Origin: Micromonospora arborensis
Lineage (GTDB): Bacteria; Actinomycetota; Actinomycetes; Mycobacteriales; Micromonosporaceae
Direction: 5' to 3'
Assembly: GCF_003205615.1 (NCBI RefSeq)
Contig: NZ_PYBV01000011.1
Span: 1 to 53,882, forward strand
Length of the DNA stretch: 53,882 nucleotides
Shown piece by piece: positions 8,377-17,982 of this stretch. The notes below the pieces were generated by a model that worked only from the letters and a program-made list of their open reading frames with translations, did no database searches and was not told the origin of the DNA. The position numbers were made by a program, and so were the translations under genes. Numbering within the stretch: position 1 is the first letter of the stretch; each line of letters begins with the position of its first letter.

Positions 8377-9948
8377 TTAGTGGAAGAAGTGGCGCGTTCC
8401 GGTTAGGTACATCGTTACGTTGGCCTTCTTGGCCGCTTCGATTACCTCTTCGTCGCGGATCGAGCCTCCCGGCTGCACGATGGCGCGGACGCCCGCGTCG
8501 ATGAGGATCTGCGGACCGTCGGCGAACGGGAAGAACGCGTCCGAAGCGGCGACCGAGCCGCGGGCCCGGTCGGCACCCGCGCGGCTGACCGCGAGTTGCG
8601 CCGAGTCGACCCGGTTGACCTGACCCATGCCGACGCCGACGGTTGCGCCGTCCTTGGCGAGCAGGATCGCGTTGCTCTTCACCGCGCGGACCGCTCGCCA
8701 GGCGAACGCGAGGTCCCGCAGCAGCTCCTCGTCGGCGGCCTCGCCGGTCGCCAACTGCCAGTTGGCCGGGTCGTCACCGGGCGCGTCCACCCGGTCGGCG
8801 ACCTGGGTCAGCACGCCACCGGTCACCGGCCGCCACTCGACCTTCGCCGGGCTCCAGGCCGGCGCGCGCAGCAGCCGGATGTTCTTCTTGCCCTGCAGCA
8901 CCTCGACCGCACCCTCGTCGAAGCCGGGGGCGACCACCACCTCGGTGAAGATGTCGGCGACCTGCCGGGCCAGCTCGACCGAGACCGGCCGGTTGACCGC
9001 GATCACGCCCCCGTACGCCGACACCGGGTCGCAGGCGTGCGCCTTGCGGTGCGCCTCGGCCACGTCCGCGCCCACCGCGATGCCGCACGGGTTGGCGTGC
9101 TTGATGATCGCCACGGCGGGCTGGTCGGCGAAGTCGTTCGCGGCCCGCCAGGCGGCGTCCGCGTCGACGTAGTTGTTGTACGACATCTCCTTGCCGTGCA
9201 GCTGCTCGGCCTGGGCCAGCCCCGCCGGGGCGTCCGGGTCGGTGTAGAGCGCAGCCGGCTGGTGCGGGTTCTCCCCGTAGCGCAGCACTGTCGACTTACG
9301 CAGCGCCGACCCGGTGAACGCCGGCCACGAGTCGTCGGCTGGGGCCAGCTCCTGGGCGCACCACTGGGCAACCGCCACGTCGTACTCGGCGATGTCGGCG
9401 AACGCCCGTGCCGCCAGGGCGCGACGCTGGGCCAGGGTGAAGCCACCCTCGTCGAGCGCGCCGATCAGCGCCGGGTAGCCGGTCGGATCGGTGAGCACGG
9501 CGACCGAGGCGTGGTTCTTGGCGGCGGCCCGCACCATGGCCGGGCCGCCGATGTCGATCTGCTCCACGCACTCCTCGACACCGGCGCCGGAGGCGACGGT
9601 CGCCTGGAAGGGGTAGAGGTTGGAGACCAACAGGTCGAACGCCGCCACCCCCAACTCGTCGAGCTGCGCGACGTGCGTGTCCTTGCGCAGGTCGGCGAGG
9701 AGACCCGCGTGCACCTTCGGGTGCAGGGTCTTCACCCGGCCGTCGAGCACCTCGGGGAACCCGGTCACCGTCTCGACCGGCGTCACCGGCACACCGGCGG
9801 CGGCGATGGTGCCCGCCGTGCTGCCGGTGGACACGATCTCCACGCCGGCGGCGTGCAGGGCCTGAGCCAGTTCGACCAGCCCGGTCTTGTCGTAGACGCT
9901 GACCAGCGCCCGCCTGATCGGGCGGCGCCCGTCCTGAGTGGGACTCAC
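8377..9948 (-). CDS. purH: Bifunctional AICAR formyltransferase/IMP cyclohydrolase
   Basis: PurH catalyses the last two steps of IMP synthesis. The 523-residue protein has the N-terminal MGS-like cyclohydrolase domain ([20 protein letters not shown] onward) and the C-terminal formyltransferase domain. The latter carries the hallmark [13 protein letters not shown] and [13 protein letters not shown], and the protein ends in TGTRHFFH. The start is GTG at 9948. Its start overlaps the purN stop by 4 nt (GTGA), a classic coupled purN-purH pair. The same pairing is known in Mycobacterium. Confidence 0.97.
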   Translation of the reverse strand: MSPTQDGRRPIRRALVSVYDKTGLVELAQALHAAGVEIVSTGSTAGTIAAAGVPVTPVETVTGFPEVLDGRVKTLHPKVHAGLLADLRKDTHVAQLDELGVAAFDLLVSNLYPFQATVASGAGVEECVEQIDIGGPAMVRAAAKNHASVAVLTDPTGYPALIGALDEGGFTLAQRRALAARAFADIAEYDVAVAQWCAQELAPADDSWPAFTGSALRKSTVLRYGENPHQPAALYTDPDAPAGLAQAEQLHGKEMSYNNYVDADAAWRAANDFADQPAVAIIKHANPCGIAVGADVAEAHRKAHACDPVSAYGGVIAVNRPVSVELARQVADIFTEVVVAPGFDEGAVEVLQGKKNIRLLRAPAWSPAKVEWRPVTGGVLTQVADRVDAPGDDPANWQLATGEAADEELLRDLAFAWRAVRAVKSNAILLAKDGATVGVGMGQVNRVDSAQLAVSRAGADRARGSVAASDAFFPFADGPQILIDAGVRAIVQPGGSIRDEEVIEAAKKANVTMYLTGTRHFFH

Positions 9949-10565
9949 GGAACCGTGACCTTCCTTCCGGTGATGGTCCAGCCTTCGCGGACCAGGCGAC
10001 CGACCTGCTCGACGAGCTGGCGCCGCTCGGCTTCCTTGATGCGCTCGGTGAGCGTGTCCACGTCGTCGTCGTCGAGCACCGGCACCGCGACCTGCGCGAC
10101 GATCGGCCCGGTGTCCATGCCGGCGTCGACGAAGAAGAGGGTGGCCCCGGTGAGCTTCACGCCGTAGGCGAGGGCGTCACGCGGGCCGTGGATGCCGGGG
10201 AACGCCGGCAGCAGAGTGTTGTGGGTGTTCAGGTAGCGGTCGCCGAAAGCGGCGAGGAACTGCGGGCCGACCAGCTTGAGGAAACCGGCGGAGATGACCA
10301 GGTCGGGTTGGTGCTTCGCGACGTGCGCGGTGAGCGCGGCGTCCCAGTCCTCCCGGGTGTCGTGGTCGCGGACCCGCTCGACGAAGGTCGGCACCCCGGC
10401 CGCTTCGGCCCGGTCCAGGCCCGCGATGCCGTCGCGGTCCGCGCCGACCGCGACGACCTGCGCGCCGTACGCGGGGTCGACGGTGGCATCCAGCAGCGAC
10501 TGAAGGTTGCTTCCGGAGCCGGATATGAGGACGACGATGCGGGCGACAGACGCGGGCTCGGTCAC
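9945..10565 (-). CDS. purN: Phosphoribosylglycinamide formyltransferase
   Basis: PurN transfers a formyl group from 10-formyl-THF to GAR in purine synthesis. It has 206 residues. Motifs are [16 protein letters not shown] at the N-terminus, the catalytic [13 protein letters not shown], and the active-site Asp in [12 protein letters not shown]. The GTG at 10565 directly precedes the conserved opening. It is first of the purN-purH operon. The PerM-like gene lies 0.9 kb upstream on the same strand, with a divergent DUF4190 gene between. Confidence 0.96.
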   Translation of the reverse strand: MTEPASVARIVVLISGSGSNLQSLLDATVDPAYGAQVVAVGADRDGIAGLDRAEAAGVPTFVERVRDHDTREDWDAALTAHVAKHQPDLVISAGFLKLVGPQFLAAFGDRYLNTHNTLLPAFPGIHGPRDALAYGVKLTGATLFFVDAGMDTGPIVAQVAVPVLDDDDVDTLTERIKEAERRQLVEQVGRLVREGWTITGRKVTVP

Positions 10566-10894
10566 CGGGCCACCCTATCGGGCAGGTCAGGACGTCCTTC
10601 GGCTGGGCGGTGCGCCGATCTTGGAAGCGCTGACGAGCATCGACCCGGTACGCTGCCGCTCGCTCGGGCCGAACGCCGCGCCGACCCGCGCCCCGTCACT
10701 GACCCGGCAGGCCAGCCGGGTCGCTGAAATGAGGAACACCCATGCCGCCCGGTCCCACTCCCAACGACAGCCGTCGATCGACGGCAATATGACGATGTCG
10801 TCGTGTCGCTGTGCTGTGCATTCGGAGGCCTGGCAGCGATCATGGTTGGAAACAACAGCAGCAACTGACGGAACCAGTTCAAGGAGCTTCTCGA
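10566..10894. promoter_or_regulatory. Divergent purN / DUF4190 intergenic region
   Basis: This 329-bp gap should hold promoters for purN (minus) and the DUF4190 gene (plus). The only extra feature is a tiny frame at 10742-10792 on the plus strand (16 codons, ATG...TGA) with GAGGA 7 nt before its ATG. I do not call it a gene. Confidence 0.35.
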
Positions 10895-11437
10895 ATGCAA
10901 CCCGGTAACCCCGGCCAGGACCCGTACGGCCAGCAGCCGAACCAGGACCCGACCGCTCCCCAGCCGCCGTACGGCCAGCCACCCGCCGCCCCGTACGGCC
11001 AGCAGCCGGCTCCCCAGTACGGCCAGCCGCCGGCCGCCCCGTACGGCCAGCCGCCGGTCTCCGGTCAGCCGTACGGCCAGCAGCAGCCGTACCAGGACCC
11101 GTACGGCCAGCAGCAGCCCCCGTACGGCGGCGGCCCGACGTACCCGAACGCCGGCTACCCGCAGACCCAGGGGCAGAACAACACCCTCGGCCTGGTGGCG
11201 CTGATCCTCGGTATCGCGTCGATCCCGCTGGCGTGCTGCCCTCTCCTGGGCATCCCGGTCGGCATTGGCGGCCTGGTGACCGGCTACCTCGCCCGCCAGA
11301 AGGTCGCCCAGGGGCAGGCCAGCAACGCCGGGCAGGCCAAGGCCGGCCTCATCTGCGCTGCGGTCGGCGTCGCGCTCGGCATCATCGGAATCATCCTGAG
11401 CGTTGCGCTGAACGTCGGCCTGCCGACCCAGCCCTGA
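10895..11437 (+). CDS. DUF4190-type membrane protein with PYGQ-rich tail
   Basis: Small membrane protein of 180 residues. Residues 1-90 are a low-complexity Pro/Gln/Tyr/Gly tail built on repeats of PYGQQP, PYGQPP and AAPYGQ. The C-terminal half has two hydrophobic segments (NTLGLVALILGIASIPLACC... and GLICAAVGVALGIIGIILSVAL) around a loop with GGLVTGYLARQKV, the DUF4190 layout. AAGGAG lies 8 nt before the ATG at 10895. A longer in-frame start at 10811 is unlikely. Function is unknown. Such proteins are common in actinobacteria and often sit near cell-envelope genes. Confidence 0.85.
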   Translation: MQPGNPGQDPYGQQPNQDPTAPQPPYGQPPAAPYGQQPAPQYGQPPAAPYGQPPVSGQPYGQQQPYQDPYGQQQPPYGGGPTYPNAGYPQTQGQNNTLGLVALILGIASIPLACCPLLGIPVGIGGLVTGYLARQKVAQGQASNAGQAKAGLICAAVGVALGIIGIILSVALNVGLPTQP

Positions 11438-11454
11438 CGGATCCAGCACGCACT

Positions 11455-11484
11455 GGGGCGCTCCGGATTCGTCCGGGGCGCCCC
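11455..11484. terminator. Bidirectional UUCG-loop terminator
   Basis: A 13-bp stem (11455-11467 with 11472-11484, one G-T pair) is closed by a TTCG tetraloop. It lies between the convergent DUF4190 and PerM-like genes. Confidence 0.8.
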
Positions 11485-11493
11485 GCGATCGTT

Positions 11494-12783
11494 CTACGGA
11501 GCGGGGGCGCGGGTGAGCGCTCGGGTGGCGGCGGCGCCGAGCAGTGCGCCGACCGCGATGACAGCGGTCGCCACCGCCCCGACCTGCCAGCCCACCGGCC
11601 CGACCTGCGCCAACCGACCGGCGCCGAGCGGGCCGCCGGACACCGCGGCGGCCACGCCGAGCAGCACGCCGGCCACCGGCCCGGCCAGCGCCGCAGGCGC
11701 CAGCAACTCGGCCCAGCGCTGCGGGGCCCGCTCCGGCCCAGCGAGTCGAGCCACCCGGCGTGCGAGCAACCAGCCGGCGACCATCCCGGCCAGCACCGGC
11801 ACCGCGAGCAGCAGAGCGCCGAAGCCGTCCACCGGGCCACGCGGTAGGCCGGCGAGCAATGGCACGGCCGGCAGCGCGCCAACCGACACCTCACTGGTGC
11901 GAACCGCGGTGTCGGTGCCGACCGCGAAGCCCGGCCCGAGTAGGTAGCTGGCTGACCAGACCGCCGCGTTCGGCGCGTACGCGACGCTGACCAGGGTGAT
12001 GCCGGCCTGCCCGGCAACCCCGGTCCGGTACGCGCCGATCATGTCCGCCGCGTCGCCGCCGCCGGTTGCCACCGCCAGGCCGGCCGCGCCGGCGCCCGCG
12101 CCGAGCAGCAGCAGCCCGGCCACCAGACCGGTGCGAATGCCGTCGCGCACCGGGCCCGGCATCCGCGTGACGAGGAGCCGGGTCACGGCGGTGATGCGGG
12201 TCGCGCCGACCAGCGCGGCGAGTGTGCCGACCGCTGCGAACGTGGCTGCCGCCCGGAGCACGGACGCATCCGGCCCGTCGGTGCCGACCAGCACGGCCGC
12301 GAGCGCGCCGAGCAGCGCGTACGCGATGCCGACCGCGCCCGCGGCGAGCAGCGCCCGGCGCGGTGAGCGGGTGTCGCGGGCGCCGATCGCGCGGCTGACG
12401 TGCACACCGGCTCGGGTCAGTCGCCAGAGCGCGAGCACGGTCAGCGCCAACGGGGCGAGCCCGAGTGGGCCGGACTCGGTGTGCAGCGGCACGCCGTGCC
12501 CGAGCAGCCAGCCGGCCAACGCGGTGCGCAGGGTGCTGGTCAGGGTGGCGGAGTCCGTGCCGAGCTGGACCAGGCCGAGCACGATGGCGACCGGCAGGTA
12601 GGAGGTGAGGGCCGCCCAGCCGGCAGCCACCCCGGCGGCGACGGGCAACGGCGCACGCCCGCGTGGTGACCCACCCGTGCGGGGCGCGGGCACCCGTCGG
12701 GCCGGTGCGGCACGGTCGACCGGCCGGTCGTCGGCGCGCACACCGCCGGGACGGCTGGGACGGTCAGGGGTGACGGGGGACAT
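11494..12783 (-). CDS. perM: PerM-like polytopic membrane protein (DUF6350)
   Basis: Integral membrane protein of 429 residues. A basic, Pro-rich cytoplasmic N-terminus (about 1-50) is followed by roughly ten hydrophobic segments rich in Ala, Gly, Leu and Val. I identify it by topology, length and position. It sits between sucCD and purN-purH, as perM (Rv0955) does in Mycobacterium, where PerM supports cell division and persistence. Direct sequence similarity could not be tested here, so the symbol is tentative. The ATG at 12783 has only a weak ribosome binding site. Confidence 0.65.
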   Translation of the reverse strand: MSPVTPDRPSRPGGVRADDRPVDRAAPARRVPAPRTGGSPRGRAPLPVAAGVAAGWAALTSYLPVAIVLGLVQLGTDSATLTSTLRTALAGWLLGHGVPLHTESGPLGLAPLALTVLALWRLTRAGVHVSRAIGARDTRSPRRALLAAGAVGIAYALLGALAAVLVGTDGPDASVLRAAATFAAVGTLAALVGATRITAVTRLLVTRMPGPVRDGIRTGLVAGLLLLGAGAGAAGLAVATGGGDAADMIGAYRTGVAGQAGITLVSVAYAPNAAVWSASYLLGPGFAVGTDTAVRTSEVSVGALPAVPLLAGLPRGPVDGFGALLLAVPVLAGMVAGWLLARRVARLAGPERAPQRWAELLAPAALAGPVAGVLLGVAAAVSGGPLGAGRLAQVGPVGWQVGAVATAVIAVGALLGAAATRALTRAPAP

Positions 12784-12981
12784 CCGCTCTACTCTGGCAC
12801 GTCGTGCGGGCGGTGGCAGTCCGTTAACCCGTCCGAAGGGCGGCGAGTTGACCGAACCTGAGTCCGGACCGCCCCGTCCGGTCTAGCCTCGGCCCTGAGG
12901 GGGCGCGCTCGCCGCCACCGGGTCGGGTCCGCCGGTCACGGTCCGGGTCGGCACGTCGGCCACGACCACCCGGAGGAAGCT

Positions 12982-13248
12982 GTGACGACGCCATACCCCC
13001 CGCCCCCGCCGCCACCGGCCCAGGGACGGGACCGGACCACGCTCTGGGGCGTGCTGGGCATCGTGCTGGGGCTGATCTGCTGCGGCATCCTCGGCATCAT
13101 CTTCGGTTACCTGTCCATCCGAGACGCCCGCCGGTACGGGCAGTCACCGTTGCTCGGCTACCTCGCCATCGTCTTCGGCGTGATCAACATCATCGGCGGA
13201 GCAATCCTGCGCGCGACCGGCAACTACCCGTTCTGGAACAACGACTGA
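12982..13248 (+). CDS. Small two-helix membrane protein (DUF4190-like)
   Basis: An 88-residue protein with a Pro-rich N-terminus (TTPYPPPPPPPAQGRD) and two hydrophobic segments (LWGVLGIVLGLICCGILGIIFGYLSI and LLGYLAIVFGVINIIGGAIL), joined by RDARRYGQSP. The GTG start at 12982 follows GGAGGA by about 5 nt. It is a short relative of the protein at 10895-11437. Its last 105 bp overlap the convergent GNAT gene. Function is unknown. Confidence 0.8.
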   Translation: MTTPYPPPPPPPAQGRDRTTLWGVLGIVLGLICCGILGIIFGYLSIRDARRYGQSPLLGYLAIVFGVINIIGGAILRATGNYPFWNND

Positions 13249-13743
13249 GCGGGCTGGTCGACCAGGGAGCTGACGCTGGTAGCGCAGAGCGGGGCGGCCG
13301 CCGATGCTGGTCTCACCGGTCACGGTGAACCCGGTGCGTGCCAGCACCGCCTGGGACGCCGGGTTGTCGAGGGTGGCCAGCGCGGTGAGACCGGCGAGCC
13401 GGTAGTCGTCGGCGGCCAGGTGGCACACCTGCTCGACAGCCGCGGTGGCGACGCCCTTGCCGGCGGCCCGCTCACCGACCCGGTAGCCGAGTTCGGCGAA
13501 CCCGGCCGCGACATCCACGAGGTTGACCCGGCCGACCAGGTCACCCTGCTCGGTCAGGACGACGTGGAAGTGACACAGGCCCGCCTCCTGCTCGGCCAAC
13601 AACGCGCGGTGCCGATCGGCGAACCCGGAAAAGTACGCGTCGCCGCGATCCGGCACCGAGCGCGCGAAGTACGCCCGGTTCTCCCGTTCGAACGCCAGCA
13701 GAGCGTCCGCATGGTCGGCCCTCAGCCGCTGCACTGTCAGCAC
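13144..13743 (-). CDS. GNAT family N-acetyltransferase (RimJ-like)
   Basis: An acetyltransferase of 199 residues resembling ribosomal-protein-alanine N-acetyltransferases. It has VQRLRADHADALLAFERENRAYFARSVP at the N-terminus, then the acetyl-CoA-binding strand and loop YRVGERAAGKGVATAAVEQV (Q/RxxGxG/A type), and DNPASQAVLARTGFTVTGE. The start is GTG at 13743. The family core ends near RYQRQLPG (about residue 160). The last 35 residues or so are encoded antisense to the end of the small membrane protein gene, suggesting the original stop was lost or that convergent overlap evolved. The substrate is unknown. Confidence 0.8.
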   Translation of the reverse strand: MLTVQRLRADHADALLAFERENRAYFARSVPDRGDAYFSGFADRHRALLAEQEAGLCHFHVVLTEQGDLVGRVNLVDVAAGFAELGYRVGERAAGKGVATAAVEQVCHLAADDYRLAGLTALATLDNPASQAVLARTGFTVTGETSIGGRPALRYQRQLPGRPARSVVVPERVVAGRAQDCSADDVDHAEDDGEVAEQR

Positions 13744-13782
13744 GCCGGCAGCCTACGGTTCGTTCGGCGCCCCGGTGGTACG

Positions 13783-13821
13783 CCGGAGGGGGCCGACCAA
13801 GCTGCGGTCGACCCCCTCCGG
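13783..13821 (-). terminator. sucCD terminator
   Basis: A 10-bp perfect stem (13783-13792 with 13812-13821) has extra inner pairing GACC/GGTC. It begins 17 bp after the sucD stop. Confidence 0.8.
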
Positions 13822-13837
13822 TGTTGCCTGGCCCGGC

Positions 13838-14725
13838 TCAGCTGCCGGACATGATCTCCCGCATGAGGCGGGCGGTCTCGGTCGGCGTCTTGCCGACCTT
13901 GACGCCGACCGCTTCCAGCGCCGCCTGCTTCGCCTCGGCGGTGCCCGCCGAGCCGGAGATGATCGCGCCGGCGTGACCCATGGTCTTGCCGGGAGGGGCG
14001 GTGAAGCCGGCGATGTAGCCGACCACCGGCTTGGTGACGTTGGCCTTGATGAACTCGGCGGCCCGCTCCTCGGCGTCACCGCCGATCTCACCGATCATCA
14101 CGATGGCGTCGGTCTCCGGGTCGGCCTCGAACGCCGCCAGGGCGTCGATGTGGGTGGTCCCGATGATCGGGTCACCGCCGATGCCGACGCAGGTGGAGAA
14201 GCCGATGTCGCGCAGCTCGTACATCATCTGGTAGGTCAGCGTGCCGCTCTTGCTGACCAGGCCGATCCGGCCGGAGCCGGTGATGTCGGCCGGGATGATG
14301 CCGGCGTTGGAGGCACCCGGCGAGGCGATGCCCGGGCAGTTCGGCCCGATGATCCGGGTCTGCTCGCCCTTTGCCACGTTGTACGCCCAGAACGACGCGG
14401 TGTCGTGCACCGGAACGCCCTCGGTGATCACCACGGCCAGCGGAATCGCGGCGTCGATCGCCTCGACCACGGCGGCCTTGGTGAACTGCGGCGGCACGAA
14501 GATGACAGTGACGTCCGCCCCGGTCTCGGCCATGGCGTCCGCGACGGACGCGAAGACCGGCAGCTCGGTGCCGTCGAAGTCGACCTTCTGGCCCGCCTTG
14601 CGCGGGTTGACGCCGCCCACCACGTTGGTGCCGGCGGCGAGCATCCGCCGGGTGTGCTTGGAGCCCTCGGAACCGGTCATCCCCTGAACGATGACCTTCG
14701 AGTCCTTGGTCAGCCAGATAGCCAT
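13838..14725 (-). CDS. sucD: Succinyl-CoA ligase, alpha subunit
   Basis: Alpha subunit of succinyl-CoA synthetase (295 residues), which links succinyl-CoA cleavage to nucleotide triphosphate formation in the TCA cycle. The CoA-binding N-terminus has [15 protein letters not shown]. The phosphorylated active-site His is His251 in [24 protein letters not shown] and the GGDPIIGT ligase segment are present. It starts with ATG, 2 nt after the sucC stop, so the subunits are co-transcribed. Confidence 0.97.
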   Translation of the reverse strand: MAIWLTKDSKVIVQGMTGSEGSKHTRRMLAAGTNVVGGVNPRKAGQKVDFDGTELPVFASVADAMAETGADVTVIFVPPQFTKAAVVEAIDAAIPLAVVITEGVPVHDTASFWAYNVAKGEQTRIIGPNCPGIASPGASNAGIIPADITGSGRIGLVSKSGTLTYQMMYELRDIGFSTCVGIGGDPIIGTTHIDALAAFEADPETDAIVMIGEIGGDAEERAAEFIKANVTKPVVGYIAGFTAPPGKTMGHAGAIISGSAGTAEAKQAALEAVGVKVGKTPTETARLMREIMSGS

Positions 14726-14727
14726 GT

Positions 14728-15906
14728 TCAGACCCCCGCAGCTGCCAGCTCGGCGGCCCGCTCGGCCGCACCGTCCATGGTGTCCACCCGCTGCACGAGC
14801 GGGTTGTTCGCGCCGTCCAGGATCGCCCGGCCGGCCTCGGCGTTGTTGCCGTCGAGACGGACGACGAGCGGCTTGGTGACCTGCTCGCCGCGCTGCTCCA
14901 GCAGGGCCAGCGCCTGGATGATGCCGTTGGCGACCTCGTCGCAGGCGGTGATGCCGCCGAAGACGTTGACGAAGACGCTCTTCACGGCCGGGTCGGAGAG
15001 CACGATCTCCAGCCCGTTCGCCATCACCGCGGCGCTCGCGCCGCCACCGATGTCGAGGAAGTTGGCCGGCTTGACGTTGCCGTGCCGCTCACCGGCGTAC
15101 GCGACCACGTCGAGGGTCGACATGACCAGACCCGCGCCGTTGCCGATGATGCCGACCTCGCCGTCGAGCTTGACGTAGTTGAGGTCCTTGGCCTTGGCGG
15201 CCTGCTCCAGCGGGTCCACCGCGGCCTGGTCGACCAGTGCCTCGTGGTCCGGGTGCCGGAACGCCGCGTTCTCGTCCAGGCTGATCTTGGCGTCGAGCAG
15301 CAGCATCCGGCCGTCGCCGTTCTTGGCGAGGGGGTTGACCTCGACCAGCGTGGCGTCCTCGGCGACGAACGCCTGCCACAGGCCGACAGCGATCTCGACC
15401 ACCTGGTCGGCGACCTCGGCCGGGAAGCCGGCAGCGGTCACGATCTCGCGGGCCTTGGCCTCGTCCACGCCCTGCACGGCGTCGATCGGGGCCTTCACGA
15501 CCTTGTCGGGGGTCTCGGCGGCGACCTGCTCGATGTCCATGCCGCCGGCGACGCTGGCGATGCAGAGGAAGGTGCGGTTCGCCCGGTCGAGCAGGTACGA
15601 GAAGTAGTACTCCTCGGCCACGTCCGCGGTCACCGTGATCATGACCTTGTGGACGGTGTGACCCTTGATGTCCATGCCGAGGATGTCGGTGGCCCGAGCC
15701 ACCGCCTCATCCGGGCCCTCGGCCAGCTTGACGCCGCCGGCCTTACCTCGGCCGCCGACCTTTACCTGCGCCTTGACGACCACACGGCCGCCAAGACGTT
15801 CGGCGATCGCGCGGGCCTCTTCCGGGGTAGTGGCGACGCCGCCGGCCAGCACGGGCAAGCCGTGCCGCTCGAACAGGTCCCGCCCCTGGTACTCGTACAG
15901 GTCCAC
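14728..15906 (-). CDS. sucC: Succinyl-CoA ligase, beta subunit
   Basis: Beta subunit (392 residues) with an N-terminal ATP-grasp domain ([40 protein letters not shown]) and a C-terminal ligase domain ([37 protein letters not shown]). The ATP-grasp metal-binding segment is [11 protein letters not shown]. The start is GTG at 15906. It is first in the sucC-sucD operon, and a 430-bp upstream gap holds its promoter. Confidence 0.97.
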   Translation of the reverse strand: MDLYEYQGRDLFERHGLPVLAGGVATTPEEARAIAERLGGRVVVKAQVKVGGRGKAGGVKLAEGPDEAVARATDILGMDIKGHTVHKVMITVTADVAEEYYFSYLLDRANRTFLCIASVAGGMDIEQVAAETPDKVVKAPIDAVQGVDEAKAREIVTAAGFPAEVADQVVEIAVGLWQAFVAEDATLVEVNPLAKNGDGRMLLLDAKISLDENAAFRHPDHEALVDQAAVDPLEQAAKAKDLNYVKLDGEVGIIGNGAGLVMSTLDVVAYAGERHGNVKPANFLDIGGGASAAVMANGLEIVLSDPAVKSVFVNVFGGITACDEVANGIIQALALLEQRGEQVTKPLVVRLDGNNAEAGRAILDGANNPLVQRVDTMDGAAERAAELAAAGV

Positions 15907-16338
15907 GATTGCGCGTCCCGTCCCGTCTCCGCGGCGCGCCGTCGCGCCGCCACCAGCGTTCAGAAAACAGCTTGACGCCTGTCATCAGTTGAAACAGGCC
16001 ATTGGCCGCAGCCTAGCGAGGTCGGCACCACCGGCAACCGAGCGGGTGCGCGGTGTGCGGTAATGCACAACCGGGCATCGGATGCGGCCGGTTTCCGGCC
16101 ACGATCCGGGCGGCATCAACCGTCCGGGCGATGTTGCCAGGGTTGCGTAACCCGGCCGTGGGGGCGTCGTTGAGTCAGGTGTCGGAGCGCTGAACAGCGC
16201 AATGACGGGAGACGGCCGATGCCCTGTCGGTCGAGGGGTGGCGGCGGGGCATCGTGCATAGAGGGGCCGGACGTGTGAGGGGTGCGTCCGGCCCCTCCCC
16301 CGTGCCCAAATCCGGCCGCCGCAGCAGACCGGCGTGCC
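15907..16338. promoter_or_regulatory. sucCD upstream region with an inverted repeat
   Basis: The 432-bp gap contains GCCTGT (15977-15982) and ACAGGC (15994-15999), a perfect 6-bp inverted repeat with an 11-bp spacer, 71 bp before sucC. It could be a regulator site. A terminator for the next operon lies at 16261-16297. I see no gene in the rest. Confidence 0.35.
16261..16297 (-). terminator. Terminator after the B12-binding protein gene
   Basis: A perfect 13-bp stem (16261-16273 with 16285-16297) has an 11-nt loop, 42 bp downstream of the stop at 16339. Confidence 0.75.
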
Positions 16339-16743
16339 TCAGGAGACCGGCTGCGCGACGTTCTGTCGAACCCACTCGACAATCGCCTGAGTGGTGGCGC
16401 CCGGCGTGAAGATCTTTGCGACGCCCAGTTTCTCCAGCTCGGGAATGTCGCCGTTCGGAATGATGCCGCCACCGAACACCACGATGTCGCGGGCGTCCCG
16501 CTCACCGAGCAGTTCCAGCACCCGCCGGAAGAGCGTCATGTGCGCGCCGGAGAGGACGGACAGGCCGACCGCGTCGGCGTCCTCCTGGATGGCGGTCTCC
16601 ACGATCTGCTCGGGGGTCTGGTGCAGGCCGGTGTAGACGACCTCCATCCCGGCGTCCCGCAGGGCACGCGCGACGACCTTCGCGCCCCGGTCGTGGCCGT
16701 CCAGGCCGGGCTTGGCGACGACGACCCGAATACGAGAGCTCAT
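16339..16743 (-). CDS. Stand-alone cobalamin-binding mutase subunit (IcmB-like)
   Basis: A 134-residue single-domain protein of the methylmalonyl-CoA mutase C-terminal (B12-binding) family. It begins [19 protein letters not shown], where the DxHxxG motif supplies the lower axial His to cobalamin. It continues with [14 protein letters not shown] and [13 protein letters not shown], the dimethylbenzimidazole tail pocket. Length and layout match small subunits of two-protein acyl-CoA mutases such as isobutyryl-CoA mutase IcmB. No large mutase subunit is in this window. The start ATG at 16743 shares one base with the stop of the upstream frame (TGATG), which indicates coupling. A longer start at 16866 is less likely. 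Confidence 0.85.
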   Translation of the reverse strand: MSSRIRVVVAKPGLDGHDRGAKVVARALRDAGMEVVYTGLHQTPEQIVETAIQEDADAVGLSVLSGAHMTLFRRVLELLGERDARDIVVFGGGIIPNGDIPELEKLGVAKIFTPGATTQAIVEWVRQNVAQPVS

Positions 16744-17105
16744 CAGCGCACACCTTTCACCGGCTTCACGGCCTTCACCTGAACGAACGGTAACCCGGCG
16801 GACCCAGCCCTGGAAATCCGGGCCGGGAACCCGGTCTCCGTGACGACCACGGCCCCGGGGGACCACCAGGGAAGTCCCGCCAGCACCACCATCCCCTGCT
16901 CCCGGCGCTGCCCGCAGTCAAGCCGGACGACTCCGCCGGACCGGTCACGCTCGGCGACGAACGGGCAGCAACGGGGGCACCGTTCAGCGGCGCGATGCAT
17001 GACAATCATGGACGCAAACGGACAGATCGACACGCCAATTTGGCGGTCTAGCTTGTGGCTGGCCTGGTGGTTGGCTAACGTGTCCACGGTTGTCATCAGG
17101 TCCAT
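16743..17105 (-). CDS. Hypothetical Cys-containing protein coupled to the IcmB-like gene
   Basis: A 120-codon frame whose TGA overlaps the IcmB-like ATG. It contains CPRCC, a further Cys in GGVVRLDCG, and a conserved-looking stretch [18 protein letters not shown] recognise no family. The start is uncertain: ATG/GTG options at 17105, 17096, 17009 and 17000 all lack a good ribosome binding site. The strict coupling is the main argument that it is a gene. It could instead be leader sequence. Confidence 0.4.
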   Translation of the reverse strand: MDLMTTVDTLANHQASHKLDRQIGVSICPFASMIVMHRAAERCPRCCPFVAERDRSGGVVRLDCGQRREQGMVVLAGLPWWSPGAVVVTETGFPARISRAGSAGLPFVQVKAVKPVKGVR

Positions 17106-17194
17106 GGACGGGTGACGACGCGGTCAGCAGACGTTCAGCACAGCTTCACGAACGTCCACCGGCCGCTTCGGAACCCCGACAACGGAGGGTGTGC

Positions 17195-17902
17195 GTGCGC
17201 CAGCGCCTGTCGTCTGAGCCCGATCGATATCGCGGTCGTCGCCGCGTACCCACCCCACCGCGTAGCCGTTACGCCGCTGTCGTCACCACCGCGTTCGTCG
17301 GGGCCGGCATCGTCGCACTCGGCGCGAGCGCCCTGCCGGACGCCAAGGACGTCAGCCCGACGGTGCTCGACGAGCTCAAGCAGGCGTCGGTCACCAGCCA
17401 GGAAGCGGCGGATCGCGCGGACAACGCCGACCGCGCCTCGCGGGACAGCCGCAGCAAGGACAGCGCCGAGCCCGAGGTGTGGCTGCTGCCGCTGCAGGGC
17501 TACGACTTCAACTCCCCCTACGGGGTGCGCTGGGGCAAGCTGCACACCGGCGTGGACCTGGTCGCCGGCGAGGGCACGCCCTATGTGGCGATCCACGACG
17601 GCCTGGTCACCAAGGCCGGCTGGTTCGGCGGGTACGGCAACGCCGTGATCGTCCGGCACGCCGACGGCAGCGAGGCCATCTACGGCCACTCCTCCGCGGT
17701 GAGCGTCAAGGAAGGCCAGCAGATCAAGGCGGGCGACCAACTCGGCCTGGTGGGCCAGACCGGCCACGCCTACGGCACCCACCTGCACCTGGAGATCCAT
17801 GTCAAGGGCCAGCCGGTCGACCCGGTGCCCTTCCTCCAGCAGCGCGGAGTGGACATCAAGCTGCAAGTCGAGGCAATTTACAGCGAGGTAGCCGCCTCCT
17901 GA
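17195..17902 (+). CDS. Exported M23 metallopeptidase (LytM-type), first copy
   Basis: A peptidoglycan endopeptidase-like protein of about 235 residues. A basic N-terminus precedes one hydrophobic segment (AAVVTTAFVGAGIVALGASAL), so it is secreted or membrane-anchored. A short charged linker follows, then a complete M23 domain with zinc ligands in HTGVD and HLHLE plus the YGHSS motif. GTG at 17195 is chosen because GGAGG ends 6 nt before it. Start codons at 17090 and 17189 are also in frame. It ends in a T-tailed terminator. With the next gene it forms a tandem M23 pair beside pcrA, the location of Rv0950c in Mycobacterium. Confidence 0.85.
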   Translation: MRQRLSSEPDRYRGRRRVPTPPRSRYAAVVTTAFVGAGIVALGASALPDAKDVSPTVLDELKQASVTSQEAADRADNADRASRDSRSKDSAEPEVWLLPLQGYDFNSPYGVRWGKLHTGVDLVAGEGTPYVAIHDGLVTKAGWFGGYGNAVIVRHADGSEAIYGHSSAVSVKEGQQIKAGDQLGLVGQTGHAYGTHLHLEIHVKGQPVDPVPFLQQRGVDIKLQVEAIYSEVAAS

Positions 17903-17921
17903 CGTTGCGTAGCGACCGATG

Positions 17922-17953
17922 ACCGCCTGGATCTGTCGATCCGGGCGGTTTTT
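17922..17953 (+). terminator. Rho-independent terminator with T-run
   Basis: ACCGCCTGGATC (17922-17933) pairs with GATCCGGGCGGTT (17938-17950, one bulge) and is followed by five Ts. It lies 20 bp past the M23 stop. Confidence 0.9.
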
Positions 17954-17982
17954 CGTTGCGCGGCCCGGCGCGATGTCTGCCA

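Noticed and set aside
10742..10792. A 16-codon frame with a fair ribosome binding site between purN and the DUF4190 gene
   Set aside because: It is too short to separate from chance, with no codon run or downstream terminator to suggest a leader peptide.
16980..17194. Possible c-di-AMP (ydaO-type) riboswitch before the first M23 gene
   Set aside because: Such genes are often controlled this way in actinobacteria, but I could not find the conserved ydaO sequence blocks here, nor before the second M23 gene or the last gene.
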